Below the pieces are notes generated by a model. It saw only the letters and a program-made list of their open reading frames with translations, was not told the DNA's origin and ran no database searches. From JAIEOG01 sp964611895 (GTDB lineage: Bacteria > Bdellovibrionota > FAC87 > UBA2466), in NCBI GenBank assembly GCA_964611895.1, contig CAZTDN010000006.1, positions 42,831 through 106,830 on the forward strand: a stretch of 64,000 bases of DNA. The letters are read 5' to 3'. Numbering within the stretch: position 1 is the first letter of the stretch; each line of letters begins with the position of its first letter. The position numbers and the translations under genes are program-made. Shown piece by piece: positions 34,591-43,867 of the stretch.

Positions 34591-36309
34591 ACCATTGGAC
34601 TGATACCCAGCACGAAGTTCTTGAGGAACCGTTTTGGCATTCCCGCCCACCGAACGCAGAGCTGCTGGGCCGCTGATGCCTTCAAAACCGGAGCTCATGT
34701 TGGTCACTGAGGTGGTCCGTGGAACACTGGTCACGGCCCCTGTGGGTACGGCAGCCTGCTGACTGAAGAGTCGATTAGCAAACACACCACCACCTTGAAC
34801 GCCCATGGCCGGATTGAACTGCTGTGCGCTTTGCGCCTGCAACTGGTTGATCAGGGCTGTTTGCGCTTGAATGGCTCCGGCTTGTTGCGCCTGAAGAATT
34901 GCGTCTGAAGGCGCTGTTCTCACCGGTGCAGTCCGGAAAATATCATTCCAAGCTGGAGATGGGCCCATCTGGTAAACAACTGGCTGTTGGGCCCGTTGCT
35001 GCTGCTGCTGCTGTTGTTGTTGCTGTTGGCTAAACATCTGCTGCATCATCCAGTTATACATTTGAGCCATCATCCCCTGGTTGGGGTCTTGCTGCGGCAT
35101 CATGTTCTGCATCGGATCTTGCTGCATCATGGGCTTTTCTTTTGCCATTGGTGCTGGAGCCGGTGTAGCAGCTGGTTTTTCCATCTGCTTGGCTTGTTGA
35201 TTGTTTTGCTTGGCCAGTTCTTTCAACAAATCATTCTGCATTTTCTGCCTTTGCGCTGCCAAGTCAGCTTCTCGACGAGCCATTTGGTCCTGGCGAAGCT
35301 GTTCCGCTTTTTGCTGCTGGAGCTGCATATCCATGGTGTCTTTGAGCGCGTCAAAAGCCTTTTTGGTTGCCGCGGTTTGCGCGGCAATTTCATCCTGAAG
35401 TTTTTTCGTTAAGTCCTGGCTGAGCGCCTTGAGAACTTCCTCGGGCTTTTCTTTCATTTCAGGCCCAGGTTCTGGCTTCATGGGTTCTTCCATTTCATCC
35501 ATTTCTTCTTTTGGTTGTTCTTTCTTGGCTTCAAAGCCGTCAAAAGCATCTTTTTTCTGTTCCGCCACTGCGGGAGTCTTGGGCTTGAGCGTGCAAATGT
35601 CCGCGGTGTCCATGGACTTGAACTCTTCTATCGCCTTTGCGGTTTTTTCTAAACCTTGCTTAAATCTCGTGTCTTTGGCCGGATCAAATGCGGCTTTGCG
35701 GGCCTCGGGCTTGGGTTCCGCGCCCAAAAATAAAGAAAGCGTTTCATCCAACCCTGCTGCGGTTGTTTTTTCCCATTCGGTGGACTCTCCGCGCGTTTTG
35801 ATGAGATCTTGGATCTGTTTAGTGAGCGCCACAAAAGATTTTTCGTCAAACTGGCGCTTACGAATAACCGCTCCGGTTTTGAAATCTCTGGACTCGAACA
35901 AGGCCGTGCCTAAAGCTTTGTGGTACTCGTCCACCAATTCGGCGAGCCGATCGGCTGCTGGGTCTTGGTTTGGGCTGCAAGTAGCCAGTCGAGCGCGCAA
36001 TTGCACATTTTGCTCGACGAGCTCCTGCAACTTTTCATAGGAAGCTTTTTCAAATTTCCTGTCGCTGGTTTCCCCTTTAGCGTTGGTGATGTTTACCTGA
36101 ATGTCTGTGGCTTTTGCCTCGGTGATCCGGCCGTACTGGGATAGACCGTCCGGAAGTTTTGGCTCCACTATTTCGGGCCGAGTGACGGTTCCTTGTGGCG
36201 CAGTAACATTCGAATGTTCAGCGCCCATATCGGCATCGGCCTGCGCGGGCACCGACATACTCAGAATTAAAGCACTTACCAAACCAATGCGAAATCCGGC
36301 CTTACCCAT
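34579..36309 (-). CDS. Exported Gln/Met-rich protein with polyglutamine tract
   Basis: A 576-residue protein with signal peptide (FRIGLVSALILSMSVPAQA), a helical N-terminal domain of about 200 residues, and an acidic Pro/Glu/Met linker. A coiled region rich in Gln and Lys follows (LQQQKAEQLRQDQMARREA), then a Met/Gln-rich segment. That segment carries eleven consecutive glutamines, encoded by a mixed CAG/CAA run near 34996-35030. The C-terminus is Gln/Ala/Ser/Thr-rich and looks disordered. No family is recognised. ATG 36309 has AGAGGTGG upstream. Possible roles are a periplasmic or surface structural protein; this is not shown. Confidence 0.75.
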   Translation of the reverse strand: MGKAGFRIGLVSALILSMSVPAQADADMGAEHSNVTAPQGTVTRPEIVEPKLPDGLSQYGRITEAKATDIQVNITNAKGETSDRKFEKASYEKLQELVEQNVQLRARLATCSPNQDPAADRLAELVDEYHKALGTALFESRDFKTGAVIRKRQFDEKSFVALTKQIQDLIKTRGESTEWEKTTAAGLDETLSLFLGAEPKPEARKAAFDPAKDTRFKQGLEKTAKAIEEFKSMDTADICTLKPKTPAVAEQKKDAFDGFEAKKEQPKEEMDEMEEPMKPEPGPEMKEKPEEVLKALSQDLTKKLQDEIAAQTAATKKAFDALKDTMDMQLQQQKAEQLRQDQMARREADLAAQRQKMQNDLLKELAKQNNQQAKQMEKPAATPAPAPMAKEKPMMQQDPMQNMMPQQDPNQGMMAQMYNWMMQQMFSQQQQQQQQQQQRAQQPVVYQMGPSPAWNDIFRTAPVRTAPSDAILQAQQAGAIQAQTALINQLQAQSAQQFNPAMGVQGGGVFANRLFSQQAAVPTGAVTSVPRTTSVTNMSSGFEGISGPAALRSVGGNAKTVPQELRAGYQSNGLGF

Positions 36310-36593
36310 AAAACCACCTCTGGGGAGACATCCCCCACTCCGAACTCACTGGAAGTGCAATGGCCATTCCAGAATAGGCATTAGGCTTGCGGGAAGCCCT
36401 TGGTAGGGTGAGCACTCGCTGTGCCCGGCGGAGCAGGGTGTTGGGGAGATCTACAATTTCGGGACAGGGTCAAAGCACCGCCAAGAAATCATTAGGGAAT
36501 TTTTTTTAAAGCGGCATAAAATGGAGTTGTCTGGATTTTAGACAGCCGCTGTGACGATTCCGGTATACACCCAAAAACCTAAGGATAATCACG

Positions 36594-37058
36594 ATGAGAA
36601 CACTGATCCAGAGGGTAACGAGTGCACAGGCAGCCGAGACCTCGGTGCCAAATAAGAGCATCGCATCAATCGGTGCGGGGATGGTGATTCTAGCCGCATT
36701 CGAAAACGAGGACTCTCCAGTCAACATCGAGCAAATGGCTCAAAAGATCAAATCTTTACGCATTTTCTCTGACGCGGCTGGCAAGATGAACCACCCTGGG
36801 CCGGATGTCGCCGCGAGCTACCTAATCACTTCGCAGTTCACCCTTTTTGCGGAGTGTAAGTATGGAAACCGCCCCTCTTTTTCCCAGGCGGCCGACAAGG
36901 CTCGTGCCAAGGAGTATTATGAGCATTTCGCAAAAACCCTGCAGCGCCTATTGGGAACGGAAAACGTGCAATGGACTCCGTTTGGATCGGACCTGCAGCT
37001 CACTTTGACCAATGATGGCCCTGTCACTATTTGGCTCGATAGCAAGGAAGTGCTATAA
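36594..37058 (+). CDS. dtd: D-aminoacyl-tRNA deacylase
   Basis: Frees tRNAs charged with D-amino acids (and glycine mischarged on tRNA-Ala). The 154-residue protein keeps the two DTD active-site motifs: ASYLITSQFTLFAECKYGNRP (SQFTL) and LTNDGPVTIWLDS (family NxGPVT), plus AQKIKSLRIFSDAAGKMN. ATG 36594 follows AAGGA. The first 40 residues are slightly divergent (SIASIGAGMVILAAFENEDS in place of the usual GLLVLLGV). The ferredoxin gene starts eight bases downstream. Confidence 0.93.
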   Translation: MRTLIQRVTSAQAAETSVPNKSIASIGAGMVILAAFENEDSPVNIEQMAQKIKSLRIFSDAAGKMNHPGPDVAASYLITSQFTLFAECKYGNRPSFSQAADKARAKEYYEHFAKTLQRLLGTENVQWTPFGSDLQLTLTNDGPVTIWLDSKEVL

Positions 37059-37066
37059 AGCTCCCC

Positions 37067-37300
37067 ATGGCCGAGAAACTTGAACGCTACGAAGACAATG
37101 TCCCAGGGCGTTGGTACGTAGATAAAAAATGCATCCTCTGCAGCGTATGCTCCGAAGCGGCCCCAAAGAATTTTCGAGAAGCTGACTCCAACGACCACGA
37201 TGTCGTTTACAAACAACCTGAAAATCAGGCCGAAGAAGATCAGTGCCTGGAAGCCATGGCTGCGTGCCCTGTCGAAGCCATTGGAAATGATGCTGAATAA
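37067..37300 (+). CDS. Small [4Fe-4S] ferredoxin
   Basis: Cytoplasmic electron carrier of 77 residues. One cluster is predicted from C22, C25, C28 (KKCILCSVCSEAAP) and C67 (AACPVEAIG). C60 is an extra cysteine, as in single-cluster ferredoxins whose second site has degenerated. The surface is acidic. It lies eight bases after dtd, and its redox partner is not evident in the window. The radical-SAM enzymes LipA and QueE further along need electron donors, but no link is shown. Confidence 0.9.
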   Translation: MAEKLERYEDNVPGRWYVDKKCILCSVCSEAAPKNFREADSNDHDVVYKQPENQAEEDQCLEAMAACPVEAIGNDAE

Positions 37301-37409
37301 CGCCTTTTCCTCTCCTGCTTAAAACCTTGCCGACCTCGGCCTGTAGAGAATACAAAGTACTTTCTTTGTGTGAAGCCGGGGCCAGAAGTGCCCTACTTTG
37401 GGGGGTCGG

Positions 37410-40400
37410 ATGTATTTTGTTTCATTTGCAATATTTGTCGCCGCTTGCTTTTTGGGCTTTCCCTGTTTTGCAGAAATACCCGCTCCGCCCAAAACCGTTC
37501 CTCTCGTTATGCAGTTTTCGCCAACAGTGCGAGCGCAGTTCTCTGAGGAACAGCTAAAGACTCTCGACGCGCTGACGGATCAGTTAGCCCAGCAGGTTTC
37601 CATTTATAGCGGATTTGAAATCCAATTGCCCGAGCCTCACTTGCAAGACGGGCCTCGACTCGTAGATCTCCGAGCCAAGTTTGATCTGAACACCCCAGAA
37701 CGTCTTCAGAGATTGGCTTTCCATGCTGATGGCGAGCGCCGCGTCCTAACCGAAGCCGAAAAAGCCCAGTTTCAGTTCGACTCCACATTTCTCAATGAAG
37801 ATCCAGCCGCTGCCGGATCGTACGATCTTTGGACCGTCCGCTGGAAATTCGCGCATAAGGGGGAGAGTGCCATCCGCGCTACTTTTCAAACGGACATGGC
37901 CTCTGGATTGCGGCGGTTGTTCGTAGAAGTGCCTGAGTCGCTCGTAGGGCACACCCGATCGAGTGTCTTGGTGAGTCTAAAGAATATCGCCCTTGGAGCC
38001 CGTTCCACCTTGAGCAAACTCGTCGGCCTGCCTGAGTCCAAGCGCAAATACTCGGCCGAGGAAGTACGTACTTTGCTCCTGCAGGAAAGGGCGGAATTTA
38101 TCGGGGGAGCAAATGTGTATCCCCAAGAAGATCTGGTTGAAGAAGAAGTCGATACCCATTCCCAGATGGATCCTTTTGTCTGGCCTGCCGATGCGATCCT
38201 AGCCAATAGGGCCGTGATTGAAAAAGCGGAACCCATTTTGGCAAAACTCTGGAACCAGACGGATTCAGACAAGAGGTTTTCCACTGCTGGAAGCGGAAGC
38301 TTTGCCACAGCAGTGAGGGGCCGCAAACAAATTCATTTCCTCTCGTTAATTGAGCAAAACCCCGAACTGGAGAATATATACCCAGGGCTAGGGCTGGAAA
38401 TCGCTAAACATGCGGCCGTTTTGGGCATGTTAGAAGAAGCCAAGTATGAGCTTGCAGAGCGCGTGGCTCAACGCAAGGCGGATTTCGAAACGACACTCAG
38501 GGCCCAATACCCGATCCGCTCGCGTATCCCTGAGTGGGTCGAAGCCCGCGTGGAAGCGGACGCGCAAGAATATTTTGAAAAGCTTCGCGACTCTCGACTG
38601 GATCAGCTAGCGCTTCGACTTCGAACAGCGGAAGGAGGTCGCTTCAAAGAGTTTGCTGGCTTTATCGAATCCGCAATGCTTTTCACGCAAGAGGTTGAGG
38701 CGGGAGTAAAGCGAGACCTAGAAAAAGAAAAGGTTCCTGCCAGCAGCCACACTGTGACCAGTCGCATCTGGCGCTTGAAAAACTGGGTCGTTACCAAGTC
38801 AGTGAACGCAGAGGGCGAAACCGTATATACCGGCGGCCCTTACAAAAGCTTTGCGGAGGTCCACTCCAACACGTATTTTTGGCGCCTCAAAATAGCGCTT
38901 CAACGATCTTACTCGGCGTTCAAGGAAATGGGCCACTTCGCTTTTTATCGTCATCTGTGGGCAGGGCCGTTAGGTATTCGTTCGTTGGTCGAGGCAAACC
39001 CTTTTCCATTTACATTCATGGTCGACCCCGAAACCGGCAATATCATCGAGAATCCCCATCGTTCTCAAATGGGAACATTGCTTTCCCGTTTTGTCGAAAT
39101 TCAATCTAATCTCACTCAAGTACGGGAAGAGTTTAAAAACCGTCCGGACACTGCCGAGTTTTCAAAATGGCTCTTGAATTATCCCCATGCCTTTTGGCAC
39201 GGCTTAGTGCGACGGATTGCAGAGCCGCTCTTTGTAAATGGAGCACAGCTCTTGGGCTTTTACGGAGTGAATATCGCGCTGCCGTACTACCTGGGTACAC
39301 ATTACCCGGTCGAAACTCTAAGCGTTCTCGCGGCACTGCCGTTCGTTTACGGTTTTTTCCCGCAAGCGAGTGAACTGGCAAAAGAGTCTCCAAAAATACT
39401 CCATCAGCTTGGTCCGAAAGGGGTATTTTCTGCTTTTTACCAAGGACTCAAAGGCATTGCGTGGAACGGGCTCACTGTTCCTTTGGCCCATTGGCTCAAG
39501 GGAGTTTCTCATTTTTGGGTTTCCACTAGCAGAGATTTTCTGGTTCGCAACTTACTTTTTAGCTTGCAACCCAACATGCCCGGTCAAAGCCCGAGTTATT
39601 TTTTCCAGCGCATCCAAGGCCCTGGTGCAGAGGGCGGGTACGTGTTCGAGATTTCGCAAGCAATCGCTTTGACGGCTCTCGTAGCGAAACTCGAATTGAC
39701 TGAATTAGAGCAACACCGGTCGGTAGTGGCGCGTTTGCTAAACCAACCCGAGCGTGAAGTAGAAAAGTTCTTTGCTCCGGTTTTCCAACTCACCCAAGGC
39801 CATCCTAGCGCTACGTTTGATGACGGAAATCCGCTTGTCGAAAGGGCTCGTTTGTTCGCTCAAGCCCAGTTGAAAGAGTTGGATGAGCTTATTTCCGAAC
39901 GCAAACACGTATTGGATCGCGCTCTCCCCGAGAGCCCGGCACCTGCCGCGTTTAAGCTCCCCAAGGCGGATCTGGAACAAGCCGTTTCCAAGGGCATTCG
40001 ATTGACAAGAGCGTTTTTTGAAAAAGGTGTCTTTGAGCAAATGATCCCGGAAGAAATCGCCGAGTTTTGGCGAAGTCGATCGTTGGAAGAGGGTGATTGG
40101 TCTGGTCTAACCACTCTGATGTTGGCCCAGGTGTTTGGAGAGGGTGTTCTCACTCCCATAACCACCGAAGAAAAAAAGTTCAGCGCGCAACTCAGTACGC
40201 CCAACACGAACACACGTTCTATTCCTCGTTCCGAACTCACTTGGACGGTGGAAAGATCTCGATCCTCTGCCCCAGAGCTAAGAGCCGTGACCAGCCAAGA
40301 AATTTGTTCTTCTTGGCTCGCAGCGTACGGAGAAGGGTGGGGAAGATACCAGGATTTGGGCTATCAACCCTCGGCCCCGAGACCCGGGAAAGTGCTACCG

Positions 40401-40445
40401 AAACCACGTCGTTCACGGGGCTGGTTTAGCGGGTTGGTGGACTAG
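37410..40445 (+). CDS. Very large exported protein of unknown function
   Basis: ATG at 37410 after GGGGGGT gives a 1011-residue protein with a signal peptide (FVSFAIFVAACFLGFPCFAE). Long stretches are helical and charged. One hydrophobic region near residues 610-665 (for example LGFYGVNIALPYYLG and ETLSVLAALPFVYGFFP) could be a membrane hairpin. A low-complexity Ser/Thr/Arg/Pro C-terminus ends RRSRGWFSGLVD. No catalytic motif or repeat is recognised. It is monocistronic, 109 bases after the ferredoxin gene, and overlaps lipB convergently by four bases. Envelope location is inferred from the signal peptide. Confidence 0.75.
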   Translation: MYFVSFAIFVAACFLGFPCFAEIPAPPKTVPLVMQFSPTVRAQFSEEQLKTLDALTDQLAQQVSIYSGFEIQLPEPHLQDGPRLVDLRAKFDLNTPERLQRLAFHADGERRVLTEAEKAQFQFDSTFLNEDPAAAGSYDLWTVRWKFAHKGESAIRATFQTDMASGLRRLFVEVPESLVGHTRSSVLVSLKNIALGARSTLSKLVGLPESKRKYSAEEVRTLLLQERAEFIGGANVYPQEDLVEEEVDTHSQMDPFVWPADAILANRAVIEKAEPILAKLWNQTDSDKRFSTAGSGSFATAVRGRKQIHFLSLIEQNPELENIYPGLGLEIAKHAAVLGMLEEAKYELAERVAQRKADFETTLRAQYPIRSRIPEWVEARVEADAQEYFEKLRDSRLDQLALRLRTAEGGRFKEFAGFIESAMLFTQEVEAGVKRDLEKEKVPASSHTVTSRIWRLKNWVVTKSVNAEGETVYTGGPYKSFAEVHSNTYFWRLKIALQRSYSAFKEMGHFAFYRHLWAGPLGIRSLVEANPFPFTFMVDPETGNIIENPHRSQMGTLLSRFVEIQSNLTQVREEFKNRPDTAEFSKWLLNYPHAFWHGLVRRIAEPLFVNGAQLLGFYGVNIALPYYLGTHYPVETLSVLAALPFVYGFFPQASELAKESPKILHQLGPKGVFSAFYQGLKGIAWNGLTVPLAHWLKGVSHFWVSTSRDFLVRNLLFSLQPNMPGQSPSYFFQRIQGPGAEGGYVFEISQAIALTALVAKLELTELEQHRSVVARLLNQPEREVEKFFAPVFQLTQGHPSATFDDGNPLVERARLFAQAQLKELDELISERKHVLDRALPESPAPAAFKLPKADLEQAVSKGIRLTRAFFEKGVFEQMIPEEIAEFWRSRSLEEGDWSGLTTLMLAQVFGEGVLTPITTEEKKFSAQLSTPNTNTRSIPRSELTWTVERSRSSAPELRAVTSQEICSSWLAAYGEGWGRYQDLGYQPSAPRPGKVLPKPRRSRGWFSGLVD

Positions 40446-41125
40446 ACTACCAAAGTACGATTGAAAGTTCGGCAGAAGTGCTGGAGATAAGACTCCTTCA
40501 CTTCGGCCAGAGAAGGGCAAGACTCCCGGAGTTCAACGGCCAGAGATGTCATGACTTCGCTCGGAAATCCGCAGGGACGGATCTTAGCAAAACCACTGAG
40601 GTCATTATCTACGTTTAGCGCGGTGCCATGGTAGGTCACCCAAGAAGAAACAGCCACACCAATACTGGCGATCTTCTTTTGCTTGCCGGCAATCCAAACA
40701 CCGGTTGCTCCCGGTCGACGTTCTCCCTGCAATCCGTAATCTGACAGGACATCAATCAGTACTTGTTCCAAGCGGCGTAGGTACTTGTGGAGATCCCGTT
40801 CGGTTTCTTGCAATTTGAGAATTGGGTAGCTCACAAGCTGCCCAGGGTTGTGAAAAGTGATTTGCCCACCCCGTTCAACCGAGACCGTTGGAAAGGCCTG
40901 ATCCGTCTCCTGTTGCGACGATCGCCGGCCAAGAGTGTAAACATCAGGGTGTTCTACAAATAGAAGCCGATCAAAACTCAAATGCCCGTGTTTCCGCCGA
41001 GTGAGCAACTCGAGCTGGTACTGATAGGCCTGATCGTAATCTCGGACGCCGAGATCTTCGAGCAAAAGGCCCTTTTCCAGCGTCGACTCAGACGCGCGGT
41101 GGGGGTGCGGTTGCAGAACGACCAT
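40442..41125 (-). CDS. lipB: Octanoyl-[acyl-carrier-protein]:protein N-octanoyltransferase
   Basis: Transfers octanoate from ACP to the lipoyl lysine of target proteins, ready for LipA. Motifs: SVERGGQITFHNPGQLVSYP (family RGGxxTxHxPGQ, with Asn where Gly is usual), TGVWIAGKQKKIASIGVAV with the catalytic Lys, and IRPCGFPSEVMTS with the catalytic Cys. ATG at 41125 has AGGAG six bases upstream, giving 227 residues; it overlaps the lpdA 3' end by 38 bases. A longer frame upstream is an lpdA shadow. Placement with pdhC, whose lipoyl domain is its likely substrate, and with lipA makes a self-contained lipoylation module. Confidence 0.93.
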   Translation of the reverse strand: MVVLQPHPHRASESTLEKGLLLEDLGVRDYDQAYQYQLELLTRRKHGHLSFDRLLFVEHPDVYTLGRRSSQQETDQAFPTVSVERGGQITFHNPGQLVSYPILKLQETERDLHKYLRRLEQVLIDVLSDYGLQGERRPGATGVWIAGKQKKIASIGVAVSSWVTYHGTALNVDNDLSGFAKIRPCGFPSEVMTSLAVELRESCPSLAEVKESYLQHFCRTFNRTLVV

Positions 41126-42560
41126 GACCAGCTCCTGCGGCAGGTGCCTTGTAAATGTGGATCGGCTGGAATACCGCCGCTTCCACTGCTTCGGGGAAGG
41201 CCTCGGGCAAAGTCGGATGCGTATGAATTGTGCGAATAATATCCTCAGCGCACGCACCCATTTCGACTGCCAGATTCGCCTCCGCGATTAAGTTGGATAC
41301 TTCTGGGCCAACCATGTGGACCCCCAGTACGGTCTCCCCTTTTTCAGCGATGAGCACTTTTACAAAACCATCTGTTTCATTGGTACTGAGCGCGCGGCCG
41401 TTGGCGACAAAAGGGAACTTACCCACTCGATAAGCAATGCCTTTTTCTTTACATTCTTTCTCGGTCAGGCCGCACACAGCGATTTCAGGGTCACAAAAAA
41501 CCGCCCAGGGCACGCTTTTATAATCTTTGAAGGACTTTTCGCCCGCGATAGCGGCGGCGACCAACAACCCGTCCATAGAAGCGCGGTGCGCTAGCTGAGG
41601 AGCTCCAGCGACATCCCCAATAGCATAGACGCCCGGAACGTTCGTCAGACTCTGATTGTTGGCTAAGATATTTCCTCGCGCATCGAGTTTGACACCGAGT
41701 TTCTCTAAGCCCAGCCCATCTGAGTTCGGTTTTCTGCCGGCGGAAACCAAAATATGAGTGGCTTCCAGCACCTGCTTGCTTTTGTCGGCTGCCTCGACCT
41801 CCAAATGCAGGGTGGCCGATTTTGCCGGGTCCGACTCCTTTAGCCCCATCGCTTTGGTATTGGTCAGAATCTTCATCCCGAGCTTCTTAGCTTTTTTCTC
41901 CACGACCTGGACTAACTCCGGATCGACCGAAGCAAGTAGCTGAGGTGCCGCTTCCACGATAGTGACTTCGCTTCCAAGCTTTGCGTATACCGTCCCGATT
42001 TCCAGCCCGATAAACCCTCCACCGATGACCAAAAACTTTTTGGGAATCGTCTGAAAATCCAATGCTCCTGTGGAGTCGACGATATTCTTTCCGTTGTATT
42101 TGAGAATAGGAATTTCTATGGGCCGAGAACCCGTAGCGATGACGATTGCAGGTGCGGTAACGGTTTCTTTACCGCCGCCTTCTAGTGTGACCTCTAAAGT
42201 CTTGGCATCTTTAAAGACCGCAGTTCCCTTAATGGCCTCGACTTTATTCGACTTAAGAAGCCCCGCTACTCCACCGGTGAGTTTTTTTACCACTCCGTTT
42301 TTCCATGTCTGGAGTTTTGCCCCATCGACAGCAACACCGGATACTTTTAGCCCCATCTCTTCAAATTCGTGGTTGGCTTTGTGATATTGGTTTGCTGCGT
42401 AGATAAGAGCTTTGGAAGGGATGCACCCTACGTTTAAGCAGACGCCTCCCCAATACTCTTTGTCGATTATCGCGGTTTTTTTTCCAAGTTGCGCCAAGCG
42501 AATTGCGCAAACATATCCCCCGGGACCTGCTCCAATTACAATTGCGTCGAAGTTTTTCAT
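41088..42560 (-). CDS. lpdA: Dihydrolipoyl dehydrogenase (E3)
   Basis: FAD enzyme that re-oxidises dihydrolipoamide on E2 using NAD+. The 490-residue protein has the FAD motif AIVIGAGPGGYVCAIRLAQL and the redox disulfide WGGVCLNVGCIPSKAL. Also seen are the NAD motif LVIGGGFIGLEIGTVYAKLG, NVPGVYAIGDVAGAPQLAH and the catalytic His-Glu segment HTHPTLPEAFPEAV. The C-terminus has about 20 extra residues (Ala/Gly-rich, ending TAPPPRV). Its ATG overlaps the pdhC stop by four bases. There is no N-terminal lipoyl domain. Confidence 0.96.
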   Translation of the reverse strand: MKNFDAIVIGAGPGGYVCAIRLAQLGKKTAIIDKEYWGGVCLNVGCIPSKALIYAANQYHKANHEFEEMGLKVSGVAVDGAKLQTWKNGVVKKLTGGVAGLLKSNKVEAIKGTAVFKDAKTLEVTLEGGGKETVTAPAIVIATGSRPIEIPILKYNGKNIVDSTGALDFQTIPKKFLVIGGGFIGLEIGTVYAKLGSEVTIVEAAPQLLASVDPELVQVVEKKAKKLGMKILTNTKAMGLKESDPAKSATLHLEVEAADKSKQVLEATHILVSAGRKPNSDGLGLEKLGVKLDARGNILANNQSLTNVPGVYAIGDVAGAPQLAHRASMDGLLVAAAIAGEKSFKDYKSVPWAVFCDPEIAVCGLTEKECKEKGIAYRVGKFPFVANGRALSTNETDGFVKVLIAEKGETVLGVHMVGPEVSNLIAEANLAVEMGACAEDIIRTIHTHPTLPEAFPEAVEAAVFQPIHIYKAPAAGAGHGRSATAPPPRV

Positions 42561-43846
42561 GCAAACACCAGCCTTGAAGGTTCAGACAAGAAGTATATCA
42601 GACGGTTCATAAAACGTGCGGCATCCGCGCCATCCACCACCCGGTGATCCACCGAAAGCGAAAGGAACATAACATCGGCTATAACGATTTCGTCGTCTTT
42701 GACGACGGGGCGCTTGCGAATGGCATTGACACCGAGAATTGCCACTTCGGGGTAATTTATCACTGGAGTCGCAAAAACTCCTCCGATGCTCCCGGCGTTC
42801 GTCAAAGTGAACGTCCCGCCTTTGAGGTCTTCCATGGCGCTCTTGCCAGTTCGTGCTCTTTCGGAAAGCGTCGTGATATCACTCGCCAGTTCCCAAATGC
42901 TTTTAGCGTCCGCTGCCTTGATAACCGGTACCATCAAACCATTCGGGGTGTCTGTAGCGATCCCAAAGTTGTAATCCCCCTTGAGAATAATTTCTTGGCT
43001 CTCGTCATCCAGAGAGGCGTTGAGATACGGAAATTCCTTCAAGGCTGGGACCAAGGCCTTGATGATGAAAGGCAAGAACGTCAGCTTAAGGCCGCGCTTT
43101 TCCGCTTCAGGAAGTGCTGCTTTGCGCATAGCAACGACTTCGCTCATATCGACTTCTTCGACATAAGTAAAATGCGCCGCCTTGTGCTTGGACAAGGACA
43201 TGCTCTCGGCAATTTTTTTCCGAATACCACGCAGAGGGATTTTTTGTATGGCTCCCCTTTGTACCGCCGGAACGGGCGCGATAGGGGCAAGGCGGGTTTC
43301 CTTGTTCGCCGAGGGAGTCGGGTGCGAGCTGCGTGGGGCGGCCGCCTGGCGCCCTTCGTACGCCAGCTGAACGTCTTCTTTGGTAATACGTCCATTGGGT
43401 CCAGTGCCCGAAAGCTCGCCCAGTTTGACATTCAGATCACGCGCCAATTTGCGAGTGGCTGGAGTGGCCAAAACATCAAACGGGATTTCGGGTTCGGCTG
43501 CGGTAGTAGGAACAAGCGTTGGGCGTCCGGCGGCCATTGCCCCCGCTGGTTCTGCTTTGGCTGGAGCCGGCTTAGCAGCAGCCGGGGACTCTGCAGGTTT
43601 CGCCGCGGCCTTGCCTTGTTCGGTAATGCGCAAAATCACTTTGCCGACTGGAACAGTTTCGCCTTCTTTCGCGTACAAGCCTTCCACAACACCCGCAACA
43701 GGAGCGGGTATTTCCACGGTGGCTTTATCAGTCATGACCTCCACCATCGGCTGATCCGCCGCGACGGTTTGCCCTGCTTGAATGAGCCATTTGGTAATCT
43801 CGCCTTCGTGAACGCCTTCGCCTATATCCGGTAGTTTAAAATCCAT
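42557..43846 (-). CDS. pdhC: Dihydrolipoamide acyltransferase (E2) of a 2-oxoacid dehydrogenase
   Basis: Core of the complex: carries the swinging lipoyl arm and transfers the acyl group to CoA. Domains in order: one lipoyl domain (residues 1-78, lipoyl K41 in VMTDKATVE) and an Ala/Pro linker. A peripheral-subunit-binding domain follows (ATPATRKLARDLNV with GTGPNGRITKEDV), then a catalytic domain ending in the active-site His of LSVDHRVVDGADAARF. A single lipoyl domain and the style of the motifs suit a branched-chain or Gram-positive-type pyruvate complex; the acyl specificity cannot be read from sequence. Confidence 0.93.
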   Translation of the reverse strand: MDFKLPDIGEGVHEGEITKWLIQAGQTVAADQPMVEVMTDKATVEIPAPVAGVVEGLYAKEGETVPVGKVILRITEQGKAAAKPAESPAAAKPAPAKAEPAGAMAAGRPTLVPTTAAEPEIPFDVLATPATRKLARDLNVKLGELSGTGPNGRITKEDVQLAYEGRQAAAPRSSHPTPSANKETRLAPIAPVPAVQRGAIQKIPLRGIRKKIAESMSLSKHKAAHFTYVEEVDMSEVVAMRKAALPEAEKRGLKLTFLPFIIKALVPALKEFPYLNASLDDESQEIILKGDYNFGIATDTPNGLMVPVIKAADAKSIWELASDITTLSERARTGKSAMEDLKGGTFTLTNAGSIGGVFATPVINYPEVAILGVNAIRKRPVVKDDEIVIADVMFLSLSVDHRVVDGADAARFMNRLIYFLSEPSRLVFA

Positions 43847-43867
43847 GCTTCACCTAAGTCCGACTTT

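Noticed and set aside
34987..35412. Leu/His-rich protein on the plus strand
   Set aside because: It is the reverse reading of the glutamine/methionine-rich gene; the poly-Leu run is simply the antisense of poly-Gln.
41126..41257. N-terminal extension of lipB
   Set aside because: Lies wholly within lpdA, is Arg-rich and has no family match; ATG 41125 has a good ribosome-binding site.
42644..43834. 396-codon plus-strand frame over pdhC
   Set aside because: Antisense to a well-supported E2 gene, with composition typical of a shadow frame (His/Arg/Phe-rich) and no family motif.
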